64,000 nt of DNA from Bacteroidales bacterium (GTDB lineage Bacteria > Bacteroidota > Bacteroidia > Bacteroidales > F082): the NCBI GenBank assembly GCA_016284305.1, contig JAEEON010000064.1, positions 1 through 64,000 of the forward strand, in the 5' to 3' direction. Below, piece by piece: positions 1 through 8,154 of this stretch. Position numbers and translations under genes: made by a program. Every line of letters begins with the position of its first letter. The first letter of the stretch is position 1. The notes below the pieces were generated by a model, which was not told where the DNA came from, searched no databases, and saw only the letters and a list, made by a program, of their open reading frames with translations.

Positions 1-62
1 CCGATGAACTCAATGGCGGTGTAGAGCTTGTTGCGGGATAGGAATTTCAGGTAGGATTTCAT
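1..62 (-). CDS. ABC transporter permease (FtsX/MacB-like), N-terminus only
   Basis: The minus strand has an ATG at 62 followed by an open frame to the window edge, reading MKSYLKFLSRNKLYTAIEFI. This positively charged start leading toward a membrane segment is typical of Bacteroidota FtsX/MacB-like permeases that sit after a TolC gene. The gene follows the TolC-family gene by 76 bases on the same strand, so the two probably form one efflux operon. Only 20 residues are visible; the family call rests on the opening motif and on context. Confidence 0.55.
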   Translation of the reverse strand, partial: MKSYLKFLSRNKLYTAIEFI

Positions 63-138
63 ATTGTTGATTGTAGATTGTTTAACTGTTTAATTGTTGA
101 GATTCCGGTTGGAGAGTTCTTATGATTTCCGCTTAGCC

Positions 139-1494
139 TCATTGTTCTAAATACGATTTCCCGCCATAGTAATTAACCACACTATTCTTAATAAAGTATT
201 GAAGCCTGGCGTTCAATTGTTCCGCGAGGGCATTGAGGTAGTTGTTCGATGCCGTCTGGTATTCGATGGACGAAATCAAGCCCTGCTCGAAACGCTTGGT
301 GTTCAGTGCGAAGGCCTCCTCTTGCAATTCAGCGCGGGTGTCGGCTTGACGTAAGGCATCGGCACTGCCGTCGCGGTCGGCGATTGCACGGCGCACCTCG
401 GCCTCCACCGTTTGTAGCGTCTGTTCATAGTCGGCCTGGGCACGATCGTAAGCGTTCTTTTTCCTAGCAATATTGGAATGGCTGGAAAGGCGGTCGAAGA
501 TGGGGATGCTCAACGAGAGTTGCACATACTCACCGCCATTGTTCTTCAACTGCTCGAAATACGGCGTGGGCACATAGCCCTCCATTCCCGGGTAGGTGAA
601 GTAACTCGACGACCAGCCACCGTAGAGCGAGAGTCTAGGCAACAACTGCCAGCGGGCAGTCTTCAGCGCGAGGCGGGCATTTTTCATCGTGCCTTCGGCC
701 AAAACGACGGACGGCATGTTGGTTTTGGCAAATTCCACCATTTGGGAAATGTTTTCCGTCCCCGTTGTAGGGCTGTCGCATTGCGGCAGCCGCGAAAACG
801 ATTCGTCAATTTTCAATGGTTTTTCAATGGGCCAAAACATCACATCCTTCAGGGTGATGACGGCATTGTTGAGGTTGTTCCGGCAGGTGGTCAGTTGGTA
901 TTGCCGTTCAGCGAGGTCGCTCTGCATCTGCACCACATCGGCATGGGATTTCTGTCCCAGTTGTTCCTGCCTCGTCGCCAACTGCACGGCCTTTTCCGCT
1001 GTGGCCACCTGCGCCTGCAAAGCTTTCTGCATGTCGGTGTAATACAGCACATTGCAGTAGGCTTCCATGGTGGCAAGACAGATCTGGTCTTCGGTTTGTT
1101 GCTCCTTGGTCAAGCCCATCAGTTGCGCCGTCTTGGTGATTTTCAGGTTGTTGACCGCCTGGAATCCGTTGAAGAGGTTGATGCCCGCCGAGAGGCTGTA
1201 GCCATTGTGGAACGAGGTCGTTCGGATATAAGTGTTGGTCTCGGGGTCGATGCTACGGCCAAAGTTGGAATAGGCGTATGTGTTGCCATCAATCGTAGGC
1301 GTAAAGGCAGCAAAGATGGCGTCGCGCCGGTCGATCTGGGCATCTCGGTTATCGGCTTGGGCGATGCGTATCTTGGTGGAATGCTCCACCGCATAATGCA
1401 TACAATCCTTCAAACCCATGGTGACCGTGTCTTGGGCAACCACGACGTTGGCCACCATGGAAAACATCAAAAAATGAAAAAACTGTATCCTCAT
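139..1494 (-). CDS. TolC-family outer membrane efflux protein
   Basis: Predicted periplasm-spanning outer-membrane channel of a tripartite exporter. The start at 1494 (MRIQFFHFL...) is preferred because it opens a signal peptide ending near VVAQD; an upstream in-frame ATG at 1521 would add nine non-signal residues. The 451-residue length is usual for TolC-like proteins. The protein is rich in long amphipathic helices with the pseudo-repeat of this family: Ala/Gln-rich coiled coils at about 125-220 and 335-425, and conserved stretches such as SLSAGINLFNGF and LSLSIPIFDRLS that correspond to the two barrel strands. It precedes an FtsX-like permease gene on the same strand. A double palindrome 104-142 bases upstream is a likely operator. 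The substrate cannot be predicted. Confidence 0.9.
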   Translation of the reverse strand: MRIQFFHFLMFSMVANVVVAQDTVTMGLKDCMHYAVEHSTKIRIAQADNRDAQIDRRDAIFAAFTPTIDGNTYAYSNFGRSIDPETNTYIRTTSFHNGYSLSAGINLFNGFQAVNNLKITKTAQLMGLTKEQQTEDQICLATMEAYCNVLYYTDMQKALQAQVATAEKAVQLATRQEQLGQKSHADVVQMQSDLAERQYQLTTCRNNLNNAVITLKDVMFWPIEKPLKIDESFSRLPQCDSPTTGTENISQMVEFAKTNMPSVVLAEGTMKNARLALKTARWQLLPRLSLYGGWSSSYFTYPGMEGYVPTPYFEQLKNNGGEYVQLSLSIPIFDRLSSHSNIARKKNAYDRAQADYEQTLQTVEAEVRRAIADRDGSADALRQADTRAELQEEAFALNTKRFEQGLISSIEYQTASNNYLNALAEQLNARLQYFIKNSVVNYYGGKSYLEQ

Positions 1495-1597
1495 TGTATG
1501 AATATATTGATTTGGCACCATAGGTTATCAGATGCCATGCCAAATTATTCAACAATTTGAATATTAGCTATTTAATCAAAGAACACAAAAAGAAAAC

Positions 1598-1636
1598 TGT
1601 AAAGAATCTTTACAACGGATGTAAAGAAACTTTACA
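1598..1636. promoter_or_regulatory. Tandem palindromic operator upstream of the tolC-like gene
   Basis: Two 17-base palindromes, TGTAAAGAATCTTTACA (1598-1614) and TGTAAAGAAACTTTACA (1620-1636), lie with centres 22 bases apart, about two helical turns. They sit between the 3' end of the T9SS gene and the start of the TolC-like gene, so the efflux operon is the only gene start they could serve on this strand. Paired identical palindromes on one helix face are typical of a dimeric repressor or a response regulator. No regulator gene lies next to them. Confidence 0.65.
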
Positions 1637-1656
1637 GTTAACTTGTTCGAATTGTT

Positions 1657-3822
1657 TTATTCCTTTACAATTCTTCCTTGCATCAAGCCGTTTTCGGTAC
1701 TGATGCTATAGAAATAGATGCCCGGCTTCAAGGCACTGCCCTTGATGGTGAATTCATTGGTGTCGGTGCAATTGACGGTCTGTTGATAGACCTGTGCGCC
1801 CAACACATTGTACACTTGGATATTGGCCGTGCCATTTACAGCGTTGGCAGTCGTAATCCTAACCTCGTTGGTGAAGGGGTTGGGGTGAACGGTGTGGTTC
1901 TTGCCCGTCACCATATCCTCATTAATTGAAGTAAATTGTCCTGCATAGAACAAGTTGTCTAACTCCTGAGTCTGGTAATTGCCTTGCGCATCGGTCACTG
2001 TGACTTTCAGGCTTACCCACTTGTCATTGGCAATTCCTTCCAATTGGCCCAAATCAACAACAAAGAAATTGCCATAATTCACGTGGAACATGGATTCATC
2101 TTCATACACCTCCAGTGGTTCGTAATTAGCGCCGTCAATGGAATACCATACCTCAATTTCTGGTTTGTCAAAATAGAGCATTTTCATGTCACCATAAACA
2201 TCAATGGTGAAATCAGCTCCTGCAATGTTTATTTTAGAATTAGAAAGATTTTGAATATCTATTTTCTCTACATCATTTTCGTCCATTACTTGCAAAATGG
2301 TAAGCGTTGGTGGGAAAGCCTCTTCGTGTCTAAGGTCATACTCAATATGGGTCCTATTTGCCATGACAAGACCTTGATTTTCAACGTGGTTGTCTTCAAT
2401 ATCCATGGTTATCACGCCATCGGCGGGCGCCATGAATTGCCATTCGGCGTTAAAGGATCCTATTGCATCGTCATAAATGGTTTCTCCATCAAGTTGTACC
2501 AATACCTTGTTGTCATCATCCGTAGCACGTTGTAAACCTCCTTCTCCAAAAGCACAAAAAACTCCGCCATAGAATGGGAAGCCCGTGGGTCCGTCTGAGC
2601 CAAAGGCTAATCCCTGGAAATACCAAATGGGCGTCCTATAGCCATAATAACGGTTTTCCCCTGGCCTTTCAAACATCAAGGCTGGTGTCATTGGATAATG
2701 GTTAGGTGCGCTTTCATGATACACTGCGCTATAAGGGTTGTTTAGTATTTCATCAAATGGTTCCCTGACAAACAGATTGTCTCCATTGACAAATATGGAA
2801 GAAAAAGTATAATCGTCATGGAATTCATCACTATAGTTCTCAGTGGATTCATAAACCATTGGCATAATTCTGAATTTCCATTCATAAGGATCAAATTCAC
2901 CAGGATGATCATCTTTTATATTAGTAACCACCACCAATGGCTCGCTTGAATCGAAAAGAGATTGACGATCCCAACCGTGGGTATGAGTAATTCTACCCTC
3001 GTCACCACCTTCCTCAGTGTAATTCATTGTAAAACGAGAAGTATCACCCGGGTCGGGTTCTCTCATGTTGAAATAGCATCTCATACAAAGCATGTCCTCC
3101 ACCCTGTTGGCGCTATGCCCATGGTCTTCCTCAGTAATAGGATCGTAATCAACAAAATAAGATTTTTGCCCTTCGGTAGTATAATAAAGGGCATAAGGAC
3201 GGAGAAATGTTCCTTCAGGAAGAGTATTATACTTATAGTGTACTTCTGTATTGGCTAAATTAATCGTATGAGTACCAAAACGCCAAGGTCCATACCATTG
3301 ATAAGAATAAATAAATTCCGGATTCATCACGCCCGGTGTAGCAACACTCAAAATGTTCCCATTTTCATCATATGAATCAATTTGTACTTCAACCACAGCT
3401 TCGCTTTCATCAGGCGATATAGTTGTGTCTTCATGGATGTCCAATTCATAGGTTAGCATCAAATAGGCACCTTCCCCATGACCCCCCACAGCGATACTGT
3501 AATGGCCTTCTGGAACCTCTATATTACAGGATTCGACTTGCTCAACATATTCGAATCCTACCTCTTCGTTAATGACAGCAATTACCCAACTATGGAACGT
3601 TGGTTCAATGTTAAGGGCGTAGGTTTCCCGTCCTTTGAAATCCGCCACATTGTTTCGGGGATTGGTAATAGTAGAAATAACATTGTCATCGGTTTGGAAT
3701 ACCTTAATATTGTCAGAACTACTGATAGTGGTATTACCAACCGTACATTTGTTTTGACCCATGATGGAAATGCTGAAAAATCCCACAAAAAGAGTCAAGC
3801 TTAAGAGTAATAGTTTTTTCAT
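1657..3822 (-). CDS. T9SS-sorted surface protein, paralogue of the protein at 5775-7979
   Basis: A 721-residue secreted protein with an N-terminal signal peptide (MKKLLLLSLTLFVGFFSIS..., cut near MGQ). The last 80 residues form a type A T9SS C-terminal sorting domain: a PNPFTNEV segment, an IQVYNVLGAQVY strand, a LKPGIYFYSI strand and the end QGRIVKE. The region before it (about 490-635) looks like beta-sandwich Ig-like folds with a VTDAQGN motif. I recognise no enzyme domain. It shares layout and many segments with the 734-residue protein two genes upstream. It lies 158 bases downstream of a TPR/HTH regulator gene and has its own promoter there. Export to the cell surface is well supported; its function is unknown. 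Confidence 0.85.
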   Translation of the reverse strand: MKKLLLLSLTLFVGFFSISIMGQNKCTVGNTTISSSDNIKVFQTDDNVISTITNPRNNVADFKGRETYALNIEPTFHSWVIAVINEEVGFEYVEQVESCNIEVPEGHYSIAVGGHGEGAYLMLTYELDIHEDTTISPDESEAVVEVQIDSYDENGNILSVATPGVMNPEFIYSYQWYGPWRFGTHTINLANTEVHYKYNTLPEGTFLRPYALYYTTEGQKSYFVDYDPITEEDHGHSANRVEDMLCMRCYFNMREPDPGDTSRFTMNYTEEGGDEGRITHTHGWDRQSLFDSSEPLVVVTNIKDDHPGEFDPYEWKFRIMPMVYESTENYSDEFHDDYTFSSIFVNGDNLFVREPFDEILNNPYSAVYHESAPNHYPMTPALMFERPGENRYYGYRTPIWYFQGLAFGSDGPTGFPFYGGVFCAFGEGGLQRATDDDNKVLVQLDGETIYDDAIGSFNAEWQFMAPADGVITMDIEDNHVENQGLVMANRTHIEYDLRHEEAFPPTLTILQVMDENDVEKIDIQNLSNSKINIAGADFTIDVYGDMKMLYFDKPEIEVWYSIDGANYEPLEVYEDESMFHVNYGNFFVVDLGQLEGIANDKWVSLKVTVTDAQGNYQTQELDNLFYAGQFTSINEDMVTGKNHTVHPNPFTNEVRITTANAVNGTANIQVYNVLGAQVYQQTVNCTDTNEFTIKGSALKPGIYFYSISTENGLMQGRIVKE

Positions 3823-3869
3823 TTCATTAATTTTTTAGTTTGACATTTTTTGACTGATCATTTTGAGTA

Positions 3870-3899
3870 CAAAATTAACCCACGCCAAAACTTTGTCAA
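3870..3899 (-). promoter_or_regulatory. Promoter of the 721-residue T9SS protein
   Basis: On the minus strand a TTGACAA box (3899-3893) lies 15 bases before TAATTTTG (3877-3870), matching the Bacteroidota -33 / TAnnTTTG -7 layout. The start codon is 48 bases downstream of the -7 box. The promoter at 8044-8073 has exactly the same spacing. Confidence 0.7.
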
Positions 3900-3920
3900 G
3901 TGAAAACCCGTGGTTAACGG

Positions 3921-3960
3921 GTGTCAAACCGAAATAATAGAGTGTCAAAAAGGTGTCAAA
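3921..3960 (-). promoter_or_regulatory. TTTGACAC direct repeats, candidate activator sites
   Basis: Read on the minus strand, TTTGACAC occurs at 3960-3953, 3949-3942 and 3928-3921, giving spacings of 11 and 21 bases, close to whole helical turns. The nearer member of the 11-base pair begins 43 bases upstream of the -33 box. The block lies between the upstream HTH regulator gene and the T9SS gene it may control. An inverted ACCCG/CGGGT pair (3906-3922) overlaps the last repeat. Confidence 0.55.
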
Positions 3961-3980
3961 ATTCTTCAAAATATTGATAT

Positions 3981-5678
3981 TCAGTATTTTGAAAGAAAGT
4001 CTACCAAGTCAACCTTGGAATCGTGAATTCCCAACGACTTACGCAATCTTTTTCGGGACGACTTCACACTGTCGATGCTGACATTGTTCAAGTTAGCAAT
4101 CTCCTTGATGTTAAGATTGGCTCTGATGAGAGCGCAAAGACGCAATTCGTTCTGACTGAGATCGGGGAAGTCTTTTTTTAAATGAGCATAGAAATCGGGA
4201 TGGACCTGGACGAAATAGTAATCGAAATCCGTTTTGGCGCCATCATCCACTCGGCTTTTCAACTCACGAATTGCCATGGGGAGCGGATTGCCAGTGCCTT
4301 TGGGATTATTCGACAAATGGGTCAACTTCTCGATGACTTCATTCAGCACCTCGTTGGTCTGCATCTGACTCATGGTCTTGGAAGTCACTTCACGGTTGCG
4401 CAGATCCAACTCCTTTTTCAGCAACGCCTCTCGTTGTCGCTTGTTCCTGACCCAGAAGAAGATGATGGATCCGACAAGAACCACGGCCAACAACGCGATA
4501 ATGCCGGCAAAACGCTGTCGCAGTCGAGCCTCCCTACGCTCCGCTTCGAATTGACGTTCCAGACGCTCTGATTCCTGCCTGCGGATGCTTTCATTCACCC
4601 TATCCCTGTTTTGATGCTCCATCATGGCATCACGAATTGAGTCATACTTCAGCAAACAATTCAAACCATTTTCATAGTCTCCCAACTGCCGCATCACAAT
4701 AGCCTTCAACCGGAGACAATCCATAATCATATTCTCATTCTTAAGGCGATGCGCAACATCAATGGCCTGATCAACCAACTGAGCAGCTTTGGGATAATCC
4801 TCGTTCAACAATGCCATACTTGCACCATTCAGAAGCACCGTAATCACAATTTCATCATCATGGCAGTATGGAATACTACTCAGGCAATCTTCATAACAAC
4901 GTATGCTCCCTTCGCGATCTCCAAGTCGTTGGCGAACCACTCCCTCGAGTTGCTTGATTCTCAGAGTATCGCTCAAAGAACTGGATTTCTGGTATGCAGA
5001 ATCAATATAAATCATGGCACTGTCATAGCGTCCCAGGTCGCAATAAACCGTGGCTGTATTATAAAGGTAAACCATTACGGGGTAGATACTCAAAGCTTCA
5101 GAATAGGAATCCAACGCCTTCCGACTGTTTTCAGTATTGGCATAGATATTCCCCAAATTGTTCAACAGACGACTTTTAATCACATCATTGGAATTGTCAA
5201 TCACTTCCAAACCTTTATTGAGGGCTTCGAAGGAATCAGGGTAGGCACTCAAAGCGAAAAAATAGGAACTTCGAGCCAACTGGATCCTAGCGGTCAGGAC
5301 GCGAGTCTTGTCGGTAAGGAGCAACAATTCGGCACGTCTTAAGGCATTATCAAGAATGGATATCGCCTCACCATAATGGTACATTTCCAACTTACACAGT
5401 CCCCGATAATAGTCGCTCACGGAAAGGTAATAATTGTCGTTCAAATCGTTAGCCAACGAGGATAATTCATTGATATAACCCTGAGCGTCCAAAATACGGT
5501 CAGCATCAAGATAGAACATAATCGTTGCGTCCAAGGCTTCCGCACGAGCGAAATCAGCTCTCCTAAACTCTCTCAGTCGCCCCGCCAGCGAATCGGGCAA
5601 AGCCAAGGGTTCGTCAGCATCTTGAGCGATGACATCAATGGAACATAAGAGCAGGAAAAGGAAAATTATTTTTCGCAT
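3981..5678 (-). CDS. Membrane-spanning TPR / LuxR-type HTH regulator, copy 1
   Basis: A 565-residue predicted one-component transmembrane regulator. Order of parts: signal peptide (1-18), TPR helices (about 40-350) predicted to lie in the periplasm, a charged coiled coil (355-388), one membrane helix (about 391-412), a cytoplasmic ELDLRNREVTSK linker, and a C-terminal LuxR/GerE-like helix-turn-helix (about 505-550) with LSQNELRLCALIRANLNIKE and SIDSVKSSRKRLRKSL. The layout suggests that a periplasmic or outer-membrane signal controls DNA binding. The next gene downstream encodes a T9SS surface protein with repeated octamers in its promoter, a plausible target. The first 51 residues and the leader are almost identical to copy 2 (8155-9843), while the rest has diverged. 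Confidence 0.85.
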   Translation of the reverse strand: MRKIIFLFLLLCSIDVIAQDADEPLALPDSLAGRLREFRRADFARAEALDATIMFYLDADRILDAQGYINELSSLANDLNDNYYLSVSDYYRGLCKLEMYHYGEAISILDNALRRAELLLLTDKTRVLTARIQLARSSYFFALSAYPDSFEALNKGLEVIDNSNDVIKSRLLNNLGNIYANTENSRKALDSYSEALSIYPVMVYLYNTATVYCDLGRYDSAMIYIDSAYQKSSSLSDTLRIKQLEGVVRQRLGDREGSIRCYEDCLSSIPYCHDDEIVITVLLNGASMALLNEDYPKAAQLVDQAIDVAHRLKNENMIMDCLRLKAIVMRQLGDYENGLNCLLKYDSIRDAMMEHQNRDRVNESIRRQESERLERQFEAERREARLRQRFAGIIALLAVVLVGSIIFFWVRNKRQREALLKKELDLRNREVTSKTMSQMQTNEVLNEVIEKLTHLSNNPKGTGNPLPMAIRELKSRVDDGAKTDFDYYFVQVHPDFYAHLKKDFPDLSQNELRLCALIRANLNIKEIANLNNVSIDSVKSSRKRLRKSLGIHDSKVDLVDFLSKY

Positions 5679-5737
5679 TGTCGATGTTTTCTTCTTAGTC
5701 CTTGCAAAGTTATGGTTTTTAACAAAAAAGGGCAGCT
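5511..5737 (-). repeat. 227-bp near-identical block, copy 1
   Basis: This stretch covers the first ~55 codons of the regulator gene, its leader and its promoter. It aligns without gaps to 9676-9902 with only about six mismatches by eye. Outside the block the two regulator genes differ strongly. That points to recent gene conversion or recombination of the 5' ends. Confidence 0.85.
5705..5712 (-). promoter_or_regulatory. -7 box (TAACTTTG) of regulator copy 1
   Basis: Minus-strand TAACTTTG lies 26 bases before the start codon of the regulator and fits the TAnnTTTG consensus. The equivalent box of copy 2 reads TATCTTTG. The promoter is packed directly against the terminator of the upstream T9SS gene. 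Confidence 0.6.
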
Positions 5738-5752
5738 ACCGCCGCCCTTTTT
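5726..5752 (-). terminator. Rho-independent terminator after the 734-residue T9SS gene
   Basis: The minus strand carries stem GGGCGGC / GCTGCCC (one G-U pair) around loop GGTA, flanked by A and T runs. It begins 22 bases after the stop of the T9SS gene. The flanking A run means it could also act on the other strand. Confidence 0.75.
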
Positions 5753-5774
5753 CTCAAATGAACTGAAAAAAGTA

Positions 5775-7979
5775 TTACTCCTTGACGATTCTTCCTTGAA
5801 TCATTCCTCCCTCTGTGCTAACTCGGTAGAAATAGATGCCTGATTTCAAAGCACTAACGTTGACAGTCAACTCGTTGGTTTCAGCACAATGGGTATTCTG
5901 TTGATAGACACATTCTCCCAGGACATTGAAAACTTGAATGTTGGCCAAGCCATTCCAGGGCTGGGCAGCTGCAACCCTAAACTCATGGGTAAAGGGATTG
6001 GGGTATGCCGTATGCTCCAGGGACACTTGTTCGCTGACGGACTCCAACTCGCCAACAAAGAACAAATTGGTCAACTCCTGCACCTGCGAATTACCCACCT
6101 CGTCAGTGATGATGAACTTGCAACTAACCCAATGGTTAGCAGCCTGGCTATCAAGCTGCGACAAATCAGCGACAAACACGTTGCCATGGTTTTCGTGGAA
6201 CAAATTCTCATCCTCAATGACATCCAAAGGAATCCAGTTCACACCATCCAATGAATACTGCACCTCTACATTGGGTCTAGCATTGTATGCAGGCAAAAAA
6301 CCGAAATATTCCATATCAAAGGAGAATGTGAAATCGGCACAGCCAAAGACAACAGAGGAATGGTTAATATCCGGAACTTGAATAGTTTCTTTTCCTTCAG
6401 CATTCAAGACACGCAAGAATGTCATGGTTGGAGGAATAGCATCCTCGTTTTCAAGGTTAAACTCCACATGGGTATAATTCGATTTAGGCACATCGTTGGC
6501 TGAAAGATGCCTATTCGCAACTTCTATCACAACTGGAGCAGGAACTTCTGGCATAAAGGTATTTGCATCTTTATTAAAAAGGTAGAGGCTGTCATTAAAG
6601 ACTTCTTCACCATTGATTTGCACCATAATTTGCTGGTCATAATCACAAACGCGTTCACAGCTGTTTTCTCCGCTCGAATAGAAGTTACCCAAAAAAGCCG
6701 TGAGTCCTAATGGAATCGTTTCAGCGTTGAAGGCGATGGGATTATAGCTCGATAGCGGTGTCCTTTCGCCAAAGTAAGTGGTTTGATCAGACGGCTGTAC
6801 GGTCATAGCTGGTGTTTCAGGAAACCAATTGGGGATACTGACCATATTGAAATCCGCCTCGTAATAGGGAAGCGCTTCTCTCACGACACTCCCCTCTTTG
6901 TCAATATAAAAAGGAGTCCGATAACAATCGTGATACCATGACACACCATCACCCCAATCGTAAGATTCGTAAACCGAGGGAATCAGGATGTCGCTACCAG
7001 ATTCAAAAGCCGTAGGATCTCCAATCTTCAGGTTGCTGACAATGGTAAAAGGACTGGCTGGATCAAAAACCTGCTCTTCGCCCATCCACTCATACTGATA
7101 GGTCAAGGTAGCTCCATTCAGGAATCTACAGAAGTGTTTGCTGGTCAAAACATAATAAGAGGGTCCTGCCTCTTCATTGAGATGAAACACCTCATTAACA
7201 ACTGTAAAATCATTCGGGTCGTTGGCAAACGTGTAATCGTCAGACAATCCATAGACTTTAGGGAAGGTGACAAAGTAGGATTTTTGATTGCCTGGTTCTA
7301 TGGTAAAGGTCAACTCCAAAGCACTCCTTTCATCAAATGGCGAATACCAATAGTCGGGCATTTGATCATTATAGCCATTCGGACTATACAGCCAAGGATC
7401 ATAAACTTGCACTCCACCCAACCAATAGAAATTCAAACACCAAAGCACAGACAGAATCTCCATATCTTTGAACGCATTTCCATTCTCATCTACTATATTG
7501 GAGGATAGACTATACACACACTGACCAAGATCAATTTTAATTTCAGCATCATCAACGAGTTCTAAATTGTCCATCACCCAAATACATTTTCTATCCGAAG
7601 CGTAATCCCTGCCCGAGGCAAACAAGGAATAGGTGCCTTCTTCAAGTTCAACGGTCAGTTGCTCACCATCCATGTTATCCATCTGAGCCAGGATACTAGT
7701 CCCCTCACTAACATAAACATGAAGGTTGCATTCCTCAGGGAAAAGCACATTCAATGTGTGAGTTGGAGCATTTCCTCGCTGTTGAGGCACGACTGATGTT
7801 TTGGCAATCAATGAACCAGAATACAAGTCTTGATCCTGAATCATCATTTGATCAGAATAGGTAATGGTTCCTATGGAGCCATGACCATCATTCAACACGC
7901 AGCGGTTCTGAGCGGCACTGTTCATGGCGACGGTCATCAAGAGCGTCGTCAATGCGATTAATGATAAAAACTTTCTCAT
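5775..7979 (-). CDS. T9SS-sorted surface protein, paralogue of the protein at 1657-3822
   Basis: A 734-residue secreted protein. The signal peptide (MRKFLSLIALTTLLMTVAMN...) ends near SAAQN. The end carries a type A T9SS sorting domain with YPNPFTHEF, IQVFNVLGECVYQ, LKSGIYFYRV and a final QGRIVKE, nearly the same as in the 721-residue paralogue. A VTDEVGN-like motif just before the sorting domain suggests a terminal beta-sandwich. No catalytic motif was recognised. The gene follows regulator copy 2 by 175 bases and is read from its own promoter; a terminator follows it. The duplicated order regulator then surface protein suggests that each regulator controls its own neighbour. Confidence 0.85.
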   Translation of the reverse strand: MRKFLSLIALTTLLMTVAMNSAAQNRCVLNDGHGSIGTITYSDQMMIQDQDLYSGSLIAKTSVVPQQRGNAPTHTLNVLFPEECNLHVYVSEGTSILAQMDNMDGEQLTVELEEGTYSLFASGRDYASDRKCIWVMDNLELVDDAEIKIDLGQCVYSLSSNIVDENGNAFKDMEILSVLWCLNFYWLGGVQVYDPWLYSPNGYNDQMPDYWYSPFDERSALELTFTIEPGNQKSYFVTFPKVYGLSDDYTFANDPNDFTVVNEVFHLNEEAGPSYYVLTSKHFCRFLNGATLTYQYEWMGEEQVFDPASPFTIVSNLKIGDPTAFESGSDILIPSVYESYDWGDGVSWYHDCYRTPFYIDKEGSVVREALPYYEADFNMVSIPNWFPETPAMTVQPSDQTTYFGERTPLSSYNPIAFNAETIPLGLTAFLGNFYSSGENSCERVCDYDQQIMVQINGEEVFNDSLYLFNKDANTFMPEVPAPVVIEVANRHLSANDVPKSNYTHVEFNLENEDAIPPTMTFLRVLNAEGKETIQVPDINHSSVVFGCADFTFSFDMEYFGFLPAYNARPNVEVQYSLDGVNWIPLDVIEDENLFHENHGNVFVADLSQLDSQAANHWVSCKFIITDEVGNSQVQELTNLFFVGELESVSEQVSLEHTAYPNPFTHEFRVAAAQPWNGLANIQVFNVLGECVYQQNTHCAETNELTVNVSALKSGIYFYRVSTEGGMIQGRIVKE

Positions 7980-8043
7980 TTTGCTTGATTTTTTTGATTA
8001 ACGTATTTTGATTAACACAATTATTGCCAACGATATGTAATGA

Positions 8044-8073
8044 CAAAAATAATCCAAGGCGTGTTTTTGTCAA
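8044..8073 (-). promoter_or_regulatory. Promoter of the 734-residue T9SS protein
   Basis: Minus-strand TTGACAA (8073-8067) is followed after 15 bases by TATTTTTG (8051-8044). Spacing is identical to the promoter at 3870-3899. The start codon lies 64 bases downstream of the -7 box. Confidence 0.7.
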
Positions 8074-8092
8074 TACTTCGGCTTTATGCAAA

Positions 8093-8135
8093 TAGGGGTC
8101 ATGTCCCCTATGGTAGGGGGACAACGGGGGGACAA
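8093..8135 (-). promoter_or_regulatory. TTGTCCCC repeats, candidate activator sites
   Basis: Minus-strand TTGTCCCC occurs at 8135-8128 and 8124-8117, an 11-base period. A third, inverted copy (ATGTCCCC on the plus strand, 8101-8108) is part of the palindrome TAGGGG-N6-CCCCTA (8093-8110). The nearer direct repeat begins 44 bases upstream of the -33 box, against 43 in the sister promoter, but the octamer is different. Confidence 0.55.
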
Positions 8136-8154
8136 TGAAATAATAAGCTGATTA

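Noticed and set aside
478-1560. A 360-residue plus-strand frame opposite the TolC-like gene
   Set aside because: It is the antisense shadow of a well-supported gene; its protein shows no family and it lacks a promoter.
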